The notes beneath the pieces are model-generated. The model saw only the letters and a program-made list of their open reading frames with translations, was not told where the DNA came from and did not search any database. From positions 1 to 64,000 of the forward strand of contig NZ_NQKW01000010.1 of the NCBI RefSeq assembly GCF_002252625.1: a DNA stretch of 64,000 bases, given 5' to 3'. The stretch comes from Synechococcus sp. 1G10 (GTDB lineage Bacteria > Cyanobacteriota > Cyanobacteriia > PCC-6307 > Cyanobiaceae). Shown here piece after piece: positions 44,106 to 59,640 of this stretch (the stretch's first letter is position 1; each line of letters begins with the position of its first letter). Both the position numbers and the translations under genes were made by a program.

Positions 44106-45709
44106 GCAGCTCAGCCCAGACCAAACCTGCCCGTCAGCTGCGCTGCTGCGGGGCCAGCGGCTGCCGCAGCGCCGGCAGCGAGGAGCTGCAGGCCGCCCTG
44201 GAGGCGGCCCGGGATGCCGCAGGCCACACGGCCCAGGAGCTTGCGATCAAACCGGTGGGCTGCCTGCGGCTGTGCGGCAGGGGGCCACTGGTGGCCTGCG
44301 ACGGCCCCGGCGGCACCACCCTCTATGGCGCTGTTCCACCCACCGAAGCCGGCGCCCTGATCGAGGCCACCCGCAACTACGACCACGCCAGCGACACGCT
44401 TCAGGCCAGCCGGCTTGACCCCCAGCTGCCTTTCTTCGCTCTGCAATCGTCCGTGGTGCTGGAGGGGTGCGGCCAGGTGGACCCCGAATCGATCGACGAT
44501 GCGATCGCCTTCGGGACCTACAGCCAGCTGCGCCGCTGCCTGCACGAACTCACCCCTGAGGAGGTCCGGGAGCAGGTGAAGCGCAGCGGTCTGCGCGGAC
44601 GGGGAGGCGGGGGTTACCCCACGGGCCTGAAGTGGGACACGGTGGCCCTGCAGCCGCCCGGTCCCCGTTATGTGGTCTGCAACGCAGACGAAGGCGATCC
44701 CGGTGCCTTCATGGATCGCAGTGTGCTCGAGAGCGACCCTCACCGGCTGCTGGAGGGTCTGGCCATCGCCGCCTACGCCGTCGGTGCCGACCGGGGCTAC
44801 GTCTATGTCCGCGCTGAATACCCCCTGGCGGTCGAGCGGCTGCGCAAGGCCCTGCAGCAGGCCCGGCGCGCCGGGCTGCTCGGCAGCGGCATCGACGGCA
44901 CCTCCTTCGCTCTGACGATCGAGGTGCGCGTCGGCGCCGGCGCCTACGTCTGCGGCGAAGAAACCGCCCTGCTGCAGTCGATCCAGGGGCAGCGAGGCAT
45001 GCCCAGGCCCCGCCCCCCCTACCCGGCCCAGTCCGGGCTATGGGGCGCGCCCACCCTGATCAACAACGTCGAGACGTTCGCGGCCGTGCCGGTGATCCTG
45101 CGCGAGGGCGGCGACTGGTACGCCTCGATGGGAACGGCCGGCAGCAAGGGCACCAAGGTGTTCGCGCTCTCCGGCGCCGTGACCAACACCGGCCTGGTGG
45201 AGGTGCCGATGGGGACCACTCTGCGCAGTGTCGTGGAGGTGATCGGCGGCGGCGTCCCCGACGGCACGCCGATCAAGGCGGTGCAGACCGGCGGCCCCTC
45301 CGGGGGCTGCATCCCCGCCGAGCTGCTCGATACACCGGTCGACTACGAAAGCCTGCTGGAACTGGGTTCGATGATGGGCTCGGGCGGCATGGTGGTGATG
45401 GGAGAAACCACCTCGATGCCGGAAGTGGCGCGCCACTTCATGCGCTTCAGCGTCAACGAAAGCTGCGGCAAATGCGTGCCGTGCCGCGCCGGCACCGTGC
45501 AGCTCGCCCAGCTGCTCGAGCGATTCGTCGAGCGTCGCGCCAGCCCCGCCGACATGGCGAAGCTCGATGCGCTGTGCCGCATGGTGAAGGCCACCAGCCT
45601 CTGCGGCCTCGGGCAGTCAGCTCCCAATCCGGTGCTCAGCACCCTCCGCTACTTCCGCCACGAGTACGAAGCGGCCTGCCGTCAGCCCGCCCTGTGTGAC
45701 CGGCCATGA
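44102..45709 (+). CDS. hoxF: Bidirectional hydrogenase diaphorase subunit HoxF
   Basis: A 535-residue NuoF homologue that binds FMN, NAD(P)H and a 4Fe-4S cluster. It starts with a thioredoxin-like [2Fe-2S] domain (CCGASGCRSAG and CLRLCGRGP), then the NAD/FMN site GRGGGGYPTGLKW near 166, CNADEGDPGAFMDR and GAGAYVCGEETALLQSI, and the cluster motif ESCGKCVPCRAG near 452. Normal length. ATG overlaps the hoxE stop. Confidence 0.97.
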   Translation: MSSSAQTKPARQLRCCGASGCRSAGSEELQAALEAARDAAGHTAQELAIKPVGCLRLCGRGPLVACDGPGGTTLYGAVPPTEAGALIEATRNYDHASDTLQASRLDPQLPFFALQSSVVLEGCGQVDPESIDDAIAFGTYSQLRRCLHELTPEEVREQVKRSGLRGRGGGGYPTGLKWDTVALQPPGPRYVVCNADEGDPGAFMDRSVLESDPHRLLEGLAIAAYAVGADRGYVYVRAEYPLAVERLRKALQQARRAGLLGSGIDGTSFALTIEVRVGAGAYVCGEETALLQSIQGQRGMPRPRPPYPAQSGLWGAPTLINNVETFAAVPVILREGGDWYASMGTAGSKGTKVFALSGAVTNTGLVEVPMGTTLRSVVEVIGGGVPDGTPIKAVQTGGPSGGCIPAELLDTPVDYESLLELGSMMGSGGMVVMGETTSMPEVARHFMRFSVNESCGKCVPCRAGTVQLAQLLERFVERRASPADMAKLDALCRMVKATSLCGLGQSAPNPVLSTLRYFRHEYEAACRQPALCDRP

Positions 45710-46425
45710 GCGTCATCACTCTCAGCGTGAACGGCAAGGACGTCGCCATCCCTGAGGGAGGCAGCCTCCTGGAGGCCACCCGGGCCGCCGGGGTGGAGAT
45801 TCCCCTGCTCTGCCACCTCGACGGGCTCGAGCCGGTGGGGGCCTGCCGGCTGTGTCTGGTGGAGGTGGAGGGAAGCAACCGGCTCATGCCCGCCTGCACC
45901 ACCGCCGCCAGCGAGGGGATGGCGATCCACACCCACACCCACCAGCTGCTCGACTACCGCCGCATGGCCGTGGAACTGTTCTTCGCGGAAGGCAACCACA
46001 TCTGCGCCTTCTGCGTGGCCAACGGCAACTGCGAACTGCAGAACGTGGCCGTGCAGGTGGGCATGGACCACTCCCGCTTCCCCTATCAATACCCCCAGCG
46101 CGTCGTCGACGCCTCCCATCCGCTGTTCGCCATCGACCACAACCGCTGCATCCTCTGTACCCGCTGCGTGCGGGTCTGCGATGAGATCGAAGGGGCGCAT
46201 GTCTGGGACGTGGGCAGCCGCGGCAGCCATTGCCACATCGTGGCCGGGCTGGATCAGCCCTGGGGAGAGGTGGACGCCTGCACCAACTGCGGCAAGTGCG
46301 TCGACGTGTGTCCCACCGGGGCCATCTTCCACAAGGAAGACACCACCGCCGAGAAGCTGCGCCACAGCGACCGCCCCGCCCTGCTCAAGGCCGCCCGCGA
46401 CGAGCACGTGTGGAGAAACCAATGA
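45706..46425 (+). CDS. hoxU: Bidirectional hydrogenase diaphorase subunit HoxU
   Basis: A 239-residue NuoG-N-terminal-like electron-transfer subunit. A [2Fe-2S] plant-ferredoxin domain ([24 protein letters not shown], later CTT) precedes the His/Cys 4Fe-4S site ([15 protein letters not shown]) and two 4Fe-4S motifs ([13 protein letters not shown] and [14 protein letters not shown]). It links HoxF to HoxYH. ATGA overlaps on both sides. Confidence 0.97.
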   Translation: MSVITLSVNGKDVAIPEGGSLLEATRAAGVEIPLLCHLDGLEPVGACRLCLVEVEGSNRLMPACTTAASEGMAIHTHTHQLLDYRRMAVELFFAEGNHICAFCVANGNCELQNVAVQVGMDHSRFPYQYPQRVVDASHPLFAIDHNRCILCTRCVRVCDEIEGAHVWDVGSRGSHCHIVAGLDQPWGEVDACTNCGKCVDVCPTGAIFHKEDTTAEKLRHSDRPALLKAARDEHVWRNQ

Positions 46426-47054
46426 CCACACCCGAGCAATCCACGCCTGAGCCAGCCGCGCCCGAGACCTCCGCCGCAGGGCTCCCGGATCGACCCAAGC
46501 TGCGGCTGGCCACGGTCTGGCTGGCGGGCTGCTCGGGCTGCCACATGTCGTTTCTGGATCTCGACGAATTTCTCTTCGATCTGGCCGCTGTGGCCGATGT
46601 GGTCTTTTCACCCGTGGGGATCGACACCAAGACCTACCCAGAGAACGTCGATGTGTGCCTGGTGGAGGGCGCGGTAGCCAACGTGGACAATCTCGAGCTG
46701 GCCCGCATCGTGCGCCAGCGCACGCGGCTGGTGATCTCGTTCGGTGACTGCGCCGTCACCGCGAACGTGCCGGGTCTGCGCAACCTCTGCGCCAGCCCCA
46801 ATGGCAGCAGTCAGCAGGCGGTTCTGGAGCGGGGCTATCTCGAACTGGCTGACACCGGAGCCCAGCTCCCCTTCGCCCCCGGCATCGTGCCCGAGCTGCT
46901 GCCACGGGTGCTGCCCCTGCATGAGGTGATCGCCGTCGACCTGTTCCTGCCCGGCTGTCCGCCCTCGGCCCAGCGGATCAAGGAGGCGATCGCCCCGCTG
47001 CTGGCCGGAGAGCGGCCGGTGATGGAAGGGGCCGAGATGATCCGATTCGGCTGA
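46422..47054 (+). CDS. hoxY: [NiFe] hydrogenase small subunit HoxY
   Basis: A 210-residue small subunit carrying the proximal 4Fe-4S cluster. Cys37 and Cys40 in [17 protein letters not shown], then [14 protein letters not shown] and [16 protein letters not shown] supply the remaining ligands. About 25 residues longer than common HoxY because of a Pro/Ala/Glu-rich N-terminus; the ATG overlaps the hoxU stop, supporting it. Confidence 0.96.
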   Translation: MTTPEQSTPEPAAPETSAAGLPDRPKLRLATVWLAGCSGCHMSFLDLDEFLFDLAAVADVVFSPVGIDTKTYPENVDVCLVEGAVANVDNLELARIVRQRTRLVISFGDCAVTANVPGLRNLCASPNGSSQQAVLERGYLELADTGAQLPFAPGIVPELLPRVLPLHEVIAVDLFLPGCPPSAQRIKEAIAPLLAGERPVMEGAEMIRFG

Positions 47055-48523
47055 TGGCGTCCCGTCCCCCCGCTGCTGCTGCCATGACCCGCACCGTCGT
47101 CATCGATCCGGTCACCCGCATCGAAGGGCACGCCAAGATCACCCTCCACCTCGATGCCGCCGGCCACCTGATCGACACCCGCTTCCACGTGGTGGAATAT
47201 CGCGGCTTCGAGAAGTTCTGCGAGGGCCGCCCGTTCACCGAGATGGCGGGCATCACCGCCCGCATCTGCGGCATCTGCCCGGTGAGCCACCTGCTCTGCG
47301 CCGCCAAGACCGGCGACAAGCTCCTGGCGGTGGAGATTCCCCCGGCCGCCGACAAGCTGCGGCGCCTGCTCAACTTGGCTCAGCTCACCCAGAGCCACGC
47401 CCTCTCCTTCTTCCATCTCAGCAGCCCCGACTTCCTGCTGGGCTGGGAGAGCGATCCGGCGAAGCGCAATGTCTTCGGTCTGATGGCGGCCGATCCCAAT
47501 CTGGCCCGGGCCGGCATCCGCCTGCGGCAGTTCGGCCAGCAGATCCTGGAACTGCTCGGCGGCCGCAAGATCCACGCCGCCTGGGCGGTTCCCGGCGGCG
47601 TGCGCACGCCCCTCAGTGTTGAAGCGAGGGACTGGATCCTGGATCGCCTCCCCGAAGCGAAGGCCACCATCACCCTGGCGCTCGGTCTCTACAAGACCCT
47701 CCTGGATGGCCCGTTGCGGAAGGAGCAGCGGGTGTTCGGTGATTTCCCCAGCCTGTTCATGGGTCTGGTCACCCCCGATGGCAGCTGGGAACACATCGAT
47801 GGGATGCTCCGCTTCCGCGCTCCGGACGGCACGATCGTGGCGGATGGCCTCAGCGAGGACGACTACGCCTCCTTTCTGGGGGAAGCGGTGGAACCCTGGA
47901 GCTACCTCAAGTTCCCCTACTACAAACCCCTGGGATACCCGGATGGGATCTACCGGGTGGGCCCCCTGGCCCGGCTCAATGTCTGCGATTCGATCGGCAC
48001 CCCCTGGGCCGACAGGGAACTCGAGGAGTTGCGCGACCGCAGCGGCCGGGTGGCAACCAGCTCCTTCGCCTATCACCATGCCCGGTTGGTGGAGATCGTG
48101 GCCTGCCTCGAAGCGATCGAGCAGCTGGTGAATGATCCGGAGTGCAGAAAGAGCCGGGTCCGGTCCCGCGCCAGCCTCAACCGCAACGAGGCGGTGGGGG
48201 TGAGTGAGGCGCCGCGCGGCACCCTCTTTCACCACTACCAGGTGAACGACGACGGCCTGCTGACCCGGGTCAACCTGATCATTGCCACCGGCCAGAACAA
48301 TCTGGCGATGAACAAGACCGTCCACCAGATCGCCAGGGAGTACATCCCTGATCCGGTGCCGGCCGGCACCGAGATTCCCGAGGCGATGCTCAATCGGGTC
48401 GAGGCGGGCATCCGCTGCTTCGACCCCTGCCTCTCCTGCTCAACCCATGCGGCGGGGCAGATGCCCCTGCACCTGCAGCTCCTGGCCGCCGACGGGCAGA
48501 TCCTGGCCGAACGCCGGCGTTGA
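47054..48523 (+). CDS. hoxH: [NiFe] hydrogenase large subunit HoxH
   Basis: A 489-residue catalytic subunit. The four Ni-Fe cysteines are present: Cys72 and Cys75 in [10 protein letters not shown] and Cys459 and Cys462 in [10 protein letters not shown]. Twenty-four residues follow His465 and should be removed by HoxW after metal insertion. An inner ATG at 47084 ([16 protein letters not shown]) may be the true start; the first ATG overlaps the hoxY stop (TGATG). Confidence 0.97.
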   Translation: MASRPPAAAAMTRTVVIDPVTRIEGHAKITLHLDAAGHLIDTRFHVVEYRGFEKFCEGRPFTEMAGITARICGICPVSHLLCAAKTGDKLLAVEIPPAADKLRRLLNLAQLTQSHALSFFHLSSPDFLLGWESDPAKRNVFGLMAADPNLARAGIRLRQFGQQILELLGGRKIHAAWAVPGGVRTPLSVEARDWILDRLPEAKATITLALGLYKTLLDGPLRKEQRVFGDFPSLFMGLVTPDGSWEHIDGMLRFRAPDGTIVADGLSEDDYASFLGEAVEPWSYLKFPYYKPLGYPDGIYRVGPLARLNVCDSIGTPWADRELEELRDRSGRVATSSFAYHHARLVEIVACLEAIEQLVNDPECRKSRVRSRASLNRNEAVGVSEAPRGTLFHHYQVNDDGLLTRVNLIIATGQNNLAMNKTVHQIAREYIPDPVPAGTEIPEAMLNRVEAGIRCFDPCLSCSTHAAGQMPLHLQLLAADGQILAERRR

Positions 48524-48993
48524 GCAGGCTGGTGATCGGCATAGGCAACCCCCTCCGCGGCGACGATGGCGTGGGCTGGCACCTGGCGGAATCGCTGGCT
48601 GATCATTCCGATCTGGTTGAACACTCCGATCTGACCGTCGCGATGGTGCATCAGCTCACGCCGGAGCTGGCCGCCGACCTGGTTGACCGCAGCGGCGTGC
48701 TGTTCATCGATGCCTGGCTGGCTGCCGCGGCGGACCCAGCGGAGGCTGCCCGACCGCAGCTGTGTCCGCTGGCCTCCGCAGCCACGGGGCCTGGCAGCAG
48801 CAGCCATCACCTGGAGCCGGGCGCCCTGGTGGCGCTGGCCGACCTGCTGTTCGGCAGCCGGCCTGCAGCCACGATCCTGCTGGTGCCGGCCTTCGCGTTT
48901 CCCCATGGAACGGCGATGAGTGCCTCCCAGGCAGCCCTGCTGCCCGAGGCCCGGCGCCTGCTCCGCACCTGGCTGGACCACTCCCTTGCATGA
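48520..48993 (+). CDS. hoxW: Hydrogenase maturation protease HoxW
   Basis: A 157-residue endopeptidase that trims the HoxH C-terminus. [18 protein letters not shown] contains the Ni-sensing Asp, VLFIDAW a second acid residue, and [19 protein letters not shown] the conserved His region. It starts at TTG, whose last two bases overlap the hoxH stop. An inner near-repeat ([11 protein letters not shown]) looks like a short duplication. Confidence 0.92.
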   Translation: MSRLVIGIGNPLRGDDGVGWHLAESLADHSDLVEHSDLTVAMVHQLTPELAADLVDRSGVLFIDAWLAAAADPAEAARPQLCPLASAATGPGSSSHHLEPGALVALADLLFGSRPAATILLVPAFAFPHGTAMSASQAALLPEARRLLRTWLDHSLA

Positions 48994-49351
48994 ACTGAGC
49001 CTGATGGAAGCGGTGCGTGATCTCGCTCTCGAGCAGGCGGGGGAGCATCACGCCCGCCGCATCAGCACCATCACCCTGCGGATCGGCAGCCTGGCGGGCG
49101 TGGAGCCCGACGCACTTCGTTTCGCCTTCGACGTGGTCATGGCGGGAACGCTTGGGGAGGGGGCCGCCCTGGTGATCGAAGACGTCCAGGCCCACGCTTT
49201 CTGCGACGTCTGCCAGCAGACGTTCCCGGCCCATGACGGGGTCTGTGAATGTCCTGACTGCGGCGCGATCAGCCGCGACCTGGTTCAGGGTCGGGAGCTG
49301 CAGCTCGCCTCGCTGGATCTCGACTGCGACGACGATCCGCTTCAGTCATGA
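48986..49351 (+). CDS. hypA: Hydrogenase nickel-incorporation protein HypA
   Basis: A 121-residue Ni/Zn metallochaperone. The conserved N-terminus [10 protein letters not shown] supplies the Ni-binding His2; here the start codon is TTG (48986), which overlaps hoxW by 8 bp. The zinc finger uses CDVCQQTFP and CECPDCGAIS. Acts with HypB to insert Ni into HoxH. Confidence 0.93.
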   Translation: MHELSLMEAVRDLALEQAGEHHARRISTITLRIGSLAGVEPDALRFAFDVVMAGTLGEGAALVIEDVQAHAFCDVCQQTFPAHDGVCECPDCGAISRDLVQGRELQLASLDLDCDDDPLQS

Positions 49352-49473
49352 GGTCGCACCGCGATGGCACTTCCTCAGTGAATGGCAGCTCCTGCATGCG
49401 CTGACTAGCGTCTGATCAGGCTCTGTATCGCTGCGAGCCCTTCACCGTCCGCCGCCTGGGGAGTCCGCCGCCG

Positions 49474-50192
<719 letters not shown>

Positions 50193-50196
<4 letters not shown>

Positions 50197-52700
50197 AGCC
50201 AAGGGCACGGCTTCAGCTGCGCTGCAGCGGGATCGTGCAGGGGGTCGGCTTCCGTCCTTTCGTCCACCGACTGGCCATGGCTCTGGAGCTGGCCGGTGAG
50301 GTGGAGAACGTACGCGGTTCGGTGCGCATCGATCTGGAGGGCGAGCGGGATCGGCTGGAGTCTTTCCTGGAGCGGCTGCCCCGCGAGGTCCCCCCGCCGG
50401 CACAACTGGAGCCGCTGGAGCCGTGCTGGTTGCCAGCCACAGCCATCACCCCTGCCGCGACGGTGCGGATCACCGCAGGCGCCGCCACCCCTTTGGGCAT
50501 CGGCTTGGTGGCGCCATCGCTGGCGGCCGATCGGGCGCCCTGCGCAGCCTGCCTGGCGGAGCTCAGCAACCCTGCCGATCACCGCTTCGGCTACCCCTTC
50601 ATCAGCTGCTGCAGCTGCGGACCTCGTTTCAGCATTGCCACCGCCGAGCCGTTCGCCCGCGCCCACACCAGCCTGGCCAGCTTCGTGCTGTGCCCGAGCT
50701 GTACAGACGACTTCAACGATCCCCACAACCGCCGCTTCCACGCCGAAACGATCGGCTGTCCCGCCTGCGGCCCCCGTCTGAGCCTGCGGATCGGGGCGCA
50801 GGCAGCCCAGCCCCCAACCTCAAGGAGTCCGCGAAGAGAGGACAGCGCGACCCTGATCCAGCGCGCCTGCGAACTGCTCGGCGACGGCCGGATCGTGGCC
50901 CTGCAGGGGATCGGCGGCTTCCAGCTGCTGGTCGACGCCGGCAATGCCGCTGCCGTGGCCCGGTTGCGGCGACGCAAGCAGCGACCCGCCAAGCCCTTCG
51001 CACTGCTGGTCGGCGATCCCGCCTGGATCTCAGCCCACTGCCTGCTCGATGCCGACGAACTGGAGGCCCTGCAGCATCCCGCCGCGCCGATCGTGCTCCT
51101 GCGGCGGCGAGCGCCAGTGGCGGAGGCGGAGTCCTTCCCCGGTGTCGCCCCAGGCAGTCCGGCCCTGGGGGTGATGCTGTCGGCCTCGCCCCTGCACCAC
51201 CTGCTGATCCGCGCCTTCGGCCGGCCGCTGGTGGCCACCAGCGGCAACCGCAGCGGCGAAACGCTCTGCACCGATCCGGCCGAAGCGCTCGAACGCCTGG
51301 CGGGAATCGCCGATGCCTGGCTCTGCCACAACCGCCCGATCGCCCGCCCCCTCGATGACTCGGTGCTGCAGGTGATCGACGGCAGACCGGCCCTGATCCG
51401 CCGGGCGCGGGGCCTGGCACCCGAGGCCCTGCCCCTGCCGAGCGGGCCTGGCGCCGAAGCCACCAGCTCGGAGTTGGCGCAGCAAGTGGTGGTGGCGCTC
51501 GGCGGCGATCTGAAAAGTGCTCCTGCCCTAGCGATCGGGGGCCGGGTCTGGCTGGCCCCCCACCTCGGCGACCTGGCCGAGGGGCCGTGCCAGCAACGGC
51601 TGGTGGAGGGGGTCGCGGAGCTGCTGGAACGCCATGGAGGTGGCGGCGCCCTGCTCGTCAGCGACGCCCATCCGGGCTATCTCAGCCATCAACTGGCCGC
51701 CACCCAGCCGTTTGAACACCGTGAGGTGCCCCACCACCTCGCCCACGCCCTGGCGGTGATGGCGGAGCACCGGCTAGCCGCTCCTGTGCTGGCCTTCTGC
51801 TTCGACGGACTGGGCTACGGCCGCGACCCCGTGGCGCCCCTCTGGGGCGGGGAACTGCTGCAGATCGATGGCGACGGCTGGCGCCGACTGGCCAGCCTGC
51901 GCCCATTTCCACTACCGGGGGCCGAGCGCGCCATGGCCGAACCGCGTCGCGCCGCCCTGGGCCTGCTGGCCGCGGCCGGATCCGCCGTGCTCCACCATCC
52001 GGGCGCCCGCCACACGCTGGCTGCTTTCTCCCAGGACGAACGACACCTCCTCCTGCAGGCGATCGCCAGTCGCTGCAACAGCCCGCTGACCTCCAGCGTC
52101 GGACGACTGTTCGATGCGGTGGCCTCGCTGCTGGGTCTCGCTCAGGTGCTCAGCCACGAAGGCCAGGGAGGCCTGCTGCTGGAGGGGGCCGCAGCGCAGG
52201 CCCCTGCTGATGCCGGGGCCTATCCGTTGCCGCTCAGGATGGCGGCCGCCAAGGGAAAGGACGGACTGCCGGCGATGGGCCGGCTCGACTGGCAGCCACT
52301 GATCGAGGCGTTGCTGGCCGACCGGAACGCAGGAGTCCCCACCTCGGTCTGCGCCGCCAGATTCCACAACGGCCTGAGCCAGGCCATCCAGGCGCTGGCC
52401 GTGTCGGCATCCCGGCACACAGGAGCGGCCAGGGTGGTCCTGGCAGGCGGGTGCTTTCAGAACCGGATCCTGCTCGAAGGCGCCATCGGTGCCCTTCGGG
52501 CCGGCGGTCTCACCCCCTTCTGGGGCGAGAGGGTGCCCGCAAACGACGGCGGACTGGCCCTCGGCCAGGTCTGGGCGGTTCGTTGCAGCCTGCCTATAAA
52601 CCAGAGGGAAGACCTTCCATCCCAGAGTCCGCTCCATGTGCCTGGCCGTTCCCGGTCTCATCCTCTCGATCACGAGCCGGCCACCGCAATCGGCGCCTGA
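50193..52700 (+). CDS. hypF: Carbamoyltransferase HypF
   Basis: An 835-residue enzyme that makes the CN ligand precursor from carbamoyl phosphate. Domains: acylphosphatase (residues 5-90, CSGIVQGVGFRPFVHRL), two zinc fingers (about 110-190, CAACLAEL, CCSCGPRFS, CPSCTDDF, CPACGPRLS), YrdC-like (about 215-390, KQRPAKPFALLVGD) and the Kae1-like domain (VPHHLAHALAV, FCFDGLGYGRD, GGCFQNRILLE). It is longer than usual at the C-terminus, where the last 21 codons overlap hypC. GTG start overlaps hypB. Confidence 0.96.
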
Positions 52701-52868
52701 GCAAAGCGGCCAAGGCGACTGCAACGACGACATCTGGCGCATGGCCGATGTCGACTTCGGCGGCGTTCGCCAGCAGGTGAGCCTGGCCTGCCTCCCGGAC
52801 GCCCAGGTGGGCGATCAGGTGCTGGTGCACGTGGGGATGGCGCTGAGCCTGGTCGAGGAGGAAGAGGC

Positions 52869-52872
<4 letters not shown>
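52636..52872 (+). CDS. hypC: Hydrogenase assembly chaperone HypC
   Basis: A 78-residue chaperone starting MCLAVPG; Cys2 binds the Fe(CN)2CO unit and HoxH. It ends with the typical VGDQVLVHVGMALSLVEEEE pattern. It overlaps hypF by 65 bp in another frame, and the nifJ start overlaps its stop. Confidence 0.94.
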
Positions 52873-56467
<3,595 letters not shown>

Positions 56468-56471
<4 letters not shown>

Positions 56472-57523
56472 GCCCCGATCTGTCCACCACTTACCTCGGC
56501 CTGGAGCTGCGCTCTCCCCTGGTGGTGGGCGCCGCGGCACCCCTGAGTGAGGACATCGACCAGCTGGTGGCACTGGAGCAGGCGGGGGCCGCCGCCGTGG
56601 TGCTTCATTCGCTCTTCGAGGAGCAGATCGAGCGCGACCAGCTCGATCTGCATCAGATGGGGATGCAGGGCGCCGAGAGCTACGGCGAAGCTCTCAGCTA
56701 CGTACCGGAGCAGGCCCTGTTCCATGTGGGATACGAGCTCTATCTCAACCACGTCAGCGAAGCCCGTGAACGTCTGTCGATTCCGGTGATCGCCAGCCTG
56801 AACGGCACCAGTCCCGGCAGCTGGGTGCGTTGCGCCCGCCAGCTGGAGGACGCCGGTGCCCAGGCCATCGAACTGAATCTCTATGCGATCCCCACCGATC
56901 CGGACCTCTCCAGCGCCGCGATCGAGAACCAGGTGGAGGAGGTGGTGGCTGAAGTGCGGGCCGAGGTGAAGCTGCCCCTGGCGGTGAAGCTCAGTCCCTT
57001 CTTCACCAACTTCAGCGCCATGGCACGGCGGCTTGCGGCTGCCGGGGCGGATGGTCTTGTGCTCTTCAACCGCTTCTACCAGCCGGACATCGACATCGAG
57101 ACGCTCGAGGTCCGCCCCAACCTGCTGCTCTCCACCCCCCACGACCTGCGCCTGCCGCTGCGCTGGATCGCCCTGCTGCACGGCCGCCATCCCCTCGACC
57201 TGGCGGCCACCAGCGGCGTCCAGAGAGGAACCGACGTGGTGCGTCTGCTGATGGCCGGAGCCTGCGTGACCCAGATCGTGGCAGCCCTGCTGCGCCATGG
57301 CCCCCAGCGTCTAGCCGTGATCGAAGCCGAGCTGAGCCAGTGGCTGGCGGATCACGACCACGCCACGGCGCGGGAGCTGATCGGCTGCATGAGCCAGCAA
57401 CGCTGTCCTGATCCAAGCGAATACGAGCGTGCTCAATACATGCGCGCCATCCAGACCTTCCACCCCATTGGCGAGGCCGACCGGCCCGACGGGGAGCTGA
57501 TCACCACGGCTCCGCTGCCATGA
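56468..57523 (+). CDS. Dihydroorotate dehydrogenase-like flavoprotein
   Basis: A 351-residue TIM-barrel protein similar to the dihydroorotate dehydrogenase/PreA group: YLGLELRSPLVVGAAAPLSED, IPVIASLNGTSPGSWV, AIELNLYAIPTDPD, KLSPFFTNFSAMARRLAAAGADGLVLFNRF and an FMN phosphate-like SGVQRGTDVVRLLMAGA. The Asn-Cys/Ser active-site pattern of true PyrD is not obvious, so pyrimidine synthesis is doubtful. In several cyanobacteria I recall it next to nifJ, suggesting a redox role linked to PFOR; that is inference. Confidence 0.85.
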
Positions 57524-58590
57524 CCGGCGGGGTGAATGGGCTGGCGACCCGGCTGGCCGCCATCACCACCAGACCCTGGACCCTGATGGAGGTCTGCGGT
57601 GGCCAGACCCACGCCATCGTGCGCTGGGGTCTCGACCAGCTGCTGCCTCCCGGTCTGCGCCTCATCCATGGCCCCGGCTGTCCGGTGTGCGTGACACCGG
57701 CGGCCACGATCGATGCCGCCCTGCAACTGGCCCGGCGGCCGGAGGTGATCCTCTGCTCCTATGGCGACATGCTGCGGGTTCCCGGCAGCGGCAGCGACGA
57801 CCTGCTGGGGGTGCGGGCGGCCGGCGGCGACGTGCGCCTGCTCACCTCGCCCCTGCAGGCGCTGGAGCTGGCGCGCAGCAATCCCCAGCGCACCGTGGTC
57901 TTTCTTGCGGTGGGCTTCGAGACCACCGCTCCGGCCACCGCCCTGCTCGCCCGCCAGGCCCTGCGCAGCGGGGTGCGGAACCTTTTGCTGCTCACGGCCC
58001 ATGTGCGAGTGCCCCCGGCGATGGAGGCGATCCTCAGCGCCGATGGCAACCAGGTGCAGGGCTTCCTGGCGGCGGGGCACGTCTGCACCGTGATGGGCAC
58101 CGGTGAACTGAACGAGCTGGTGCAACGGCATCGTGTGCCGGTGGTGGTGACGGGTTTTGAGCCGATCGATCTGATGCGTGGCCTGCTGCGCTGTGTGGAG
58201 CTCCTCGAGGCCGGACAACCCCAGCTGGCGAATGCCTATCCAAGGGTGGTGAAGCCGGAGGGCAATCCGGCGGCACGGGCGCTGCTTGAAGAGGTGTTCG
58301 CTGTGGTGGATCAGCCCTGGCGTGGCTTCGGGATGATCCCTGGCGGCGGGCTTGCCCTGCGCGAGGCCTACGCCAGCCTCGATGTCCGGCGCCACGTCTC
58401 CCTGGGCGGCAGCACAGCCGGCGATCCCGGCAACCCCTGCATCAGCGGCCTGATCCTGCAGGGCCGACGCAGTCCGCGGGATTGTCCGGCGTTCGGCACT
58501 TCCTGCACACCCGAGCATCCTCTGGGGGCGCCGATGGTGTCGAGCGAGGGAGCCTGCGCCGCTTACCACCTCTACCGCCGCCATGACTGA
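57520..58590 (+). CDS. hypD: Hydrogenase maturation protein HypD
   Basis: A 356-residue Fe-S protein that scaffolds Fe(CN)2CO assembly with HypC. Motifs: MEVCGGQTHAIVRWG near 20, HGPGCPVCVTPA near 50, FLAVGFETTAPATA near 127 and the C-terminal cluster cysteines around GNPCISG, CPAFGTSCTPEHPLGAPMVSSEGACAAYH. ATG overlaps the previous stop. Confidence 0.97.
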   Translation: MTGGVNGLATRLAAITTRPWTLMEVCGGQTHAIVRWGLDQLLPPGLRLIHGPGCPVCVTPAATIDAALQLARRPEVILCSYGDMLRVPGSGSDDLLGVRAAGGDVRLLTSPLQALELARSNPQRTVVFLAVGFETTAPATALLARQALRSGVRNLLLLTAHVRVPPAMEAILSADGNQVQGFLAAGHVCTVMGTGELNELVQRHRVPVVVTGFEPIDLMRGLLRCVELLEAGQPQLANAYPRVVKPEGNPAARALLEEVFAVVDQPWRGFGMIPGGGLALREAYASLDVRRHVSLGGSTAGDPGNPCISGLILQGRRSPRDCPAFGTSCTPEHPLGAPMVSSEGACAAYHLYRRHD

Positions 58591-59587
58591 AGCGACGGCC
58601 GGAGCGCGGATCCGGCTGGCCCATGGCGGCGGCGGCACGCTGATGCAGCAGCTGATCGACCAGGAGCTGCGCCCCCTCTACAGCGATCCCACCCAGGTGC
58701 TCCACGACGCGGCTCGCCTGAAGCTGCCCCATGGCGATCTGGCCTTCACGACCGACAGTTATGTGGTGCAGCCCCTGGAATTCCCCGGAGGAGACATCGG
58801 CAGCCTTGCTGTCACCGGGACCGCCAACGACCTCGCCATGGCCGGCGCCCGCCCCCTTCACCTCAGCGTGGGACTGATCCTGGAGGAGGGGCTGGAGCTG
58901 GCCGTTCTCCGGCGCCTGGTCGTGTCACTGGCGAACACGGCGCGGCAGTGCGGCGTCACGATCGTGACGGGCGACACGAAGGTGGTGGAGAGGGGCAAGG
59001 GTGACGGGGTGTTCATCAACACCAGCGGCATCGGCCTGCTGGCGACCGACCTGGCCATCGATCCGCTGGCGATCGAGCCGGGCGATCAGATCTTCGTCAG
59101 CGGCGATCTCGGTCGCCACGGCGTGGCGATCCTGGCGGCCCGCCATGGCCTGGATCTGCACCCCCCCCTGGCCAGCGACTGTGCGCCGCTGTGGCCCGTG
59201 GTGGAGTCCCTGCTGACGGCGGGGGTGCAGCTTCACTGTCTGAGGGATCTCACCCGGGGCGGGCTGGCCAGCGCCCTCGCAGAACTATCCGGCGCGAGCA
59301 GACTGGAGTTCCTGGTTGAGGAGGAGGCGATCCCAGTGGCGCCGCCGGTGGCCCGCACCTGCGAGCTGCTTGGCTTCGAGCCCCTGCATCTGGCCAACGA
59401 GGGACGGTTGGTGGCGGTGGTGCCTGAACGGTCAGCCGCGGCGACCCTGCAGATCCTGGAACCTCTCGGTGGAGCTTTGATCGGGGAGGTCCGGGCTAAT
59501 GCCGCTCGGGTCCTGCTGCGCACTCGCTTCGGCAGTGAGCGGGTGCTGGTGCCACTGAGCGGCGAACTGCTGCCGCGCATCTGCTGA
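58583..59587 (+). CDS. hypE: Hydrogenase maturation protein HypE
   Basis: A 334-residue PurM-like enzyme that dehydrates the carbamoyl group on its C-terminal Cys to thiocyanate. LAHGGGGTLMQQLI near residue 12, FTTDSYVVQPLEFPGGDIG near 54, GDTKVVERGKGDGVFINTSGIG near 129, and the terminal PRIC with Cys334 complete the signature. Last gene of the hydrogenase island; overlaps hypD by 8 bp. Confidence 0.97.
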   Translation: MTEATAGARIRLAHGGGGTLMQQLIDQELRPLYSDPTQVLHDAARLKLPHGDLAFTTDSYVVQPLEFPGGDIGSLAVTGTANDLAMAGARPLHLSVGLILEEGLELAVLRRLVVSLANTARQCGVTIVTGDTKVVERGKGDGVFINTSGIGLLATDLAIDPLAIEPGDQIFVSGDLGRHGVAILAARHGLDLHPPLASDCAPLWPVVESLLTAGVQLHCLRDLTRGGLASALAELSGASRLEFLVEEEAIPVAPPVARTCELLGFEPLHLANEGRLVAVVPERSAAATLQILEPLGGALIGEVRANAARVLLRTRFGSERVLVPLSGELLPRIC

Positions 59588-59640
59588 GGGCCAGGGCACC
59601 TGGGGGCAGGGATGATGGGATCTGTTCCCTTGATGCAGTC

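Noticed and set aside
48600-48640. Short near-repeat GATCATTCCGATCTGGTTGA-like inside hoxW
   Set aside because: It lies in frame within the hoxW coding region and looks like a small codon duplication, not a regulatory site.
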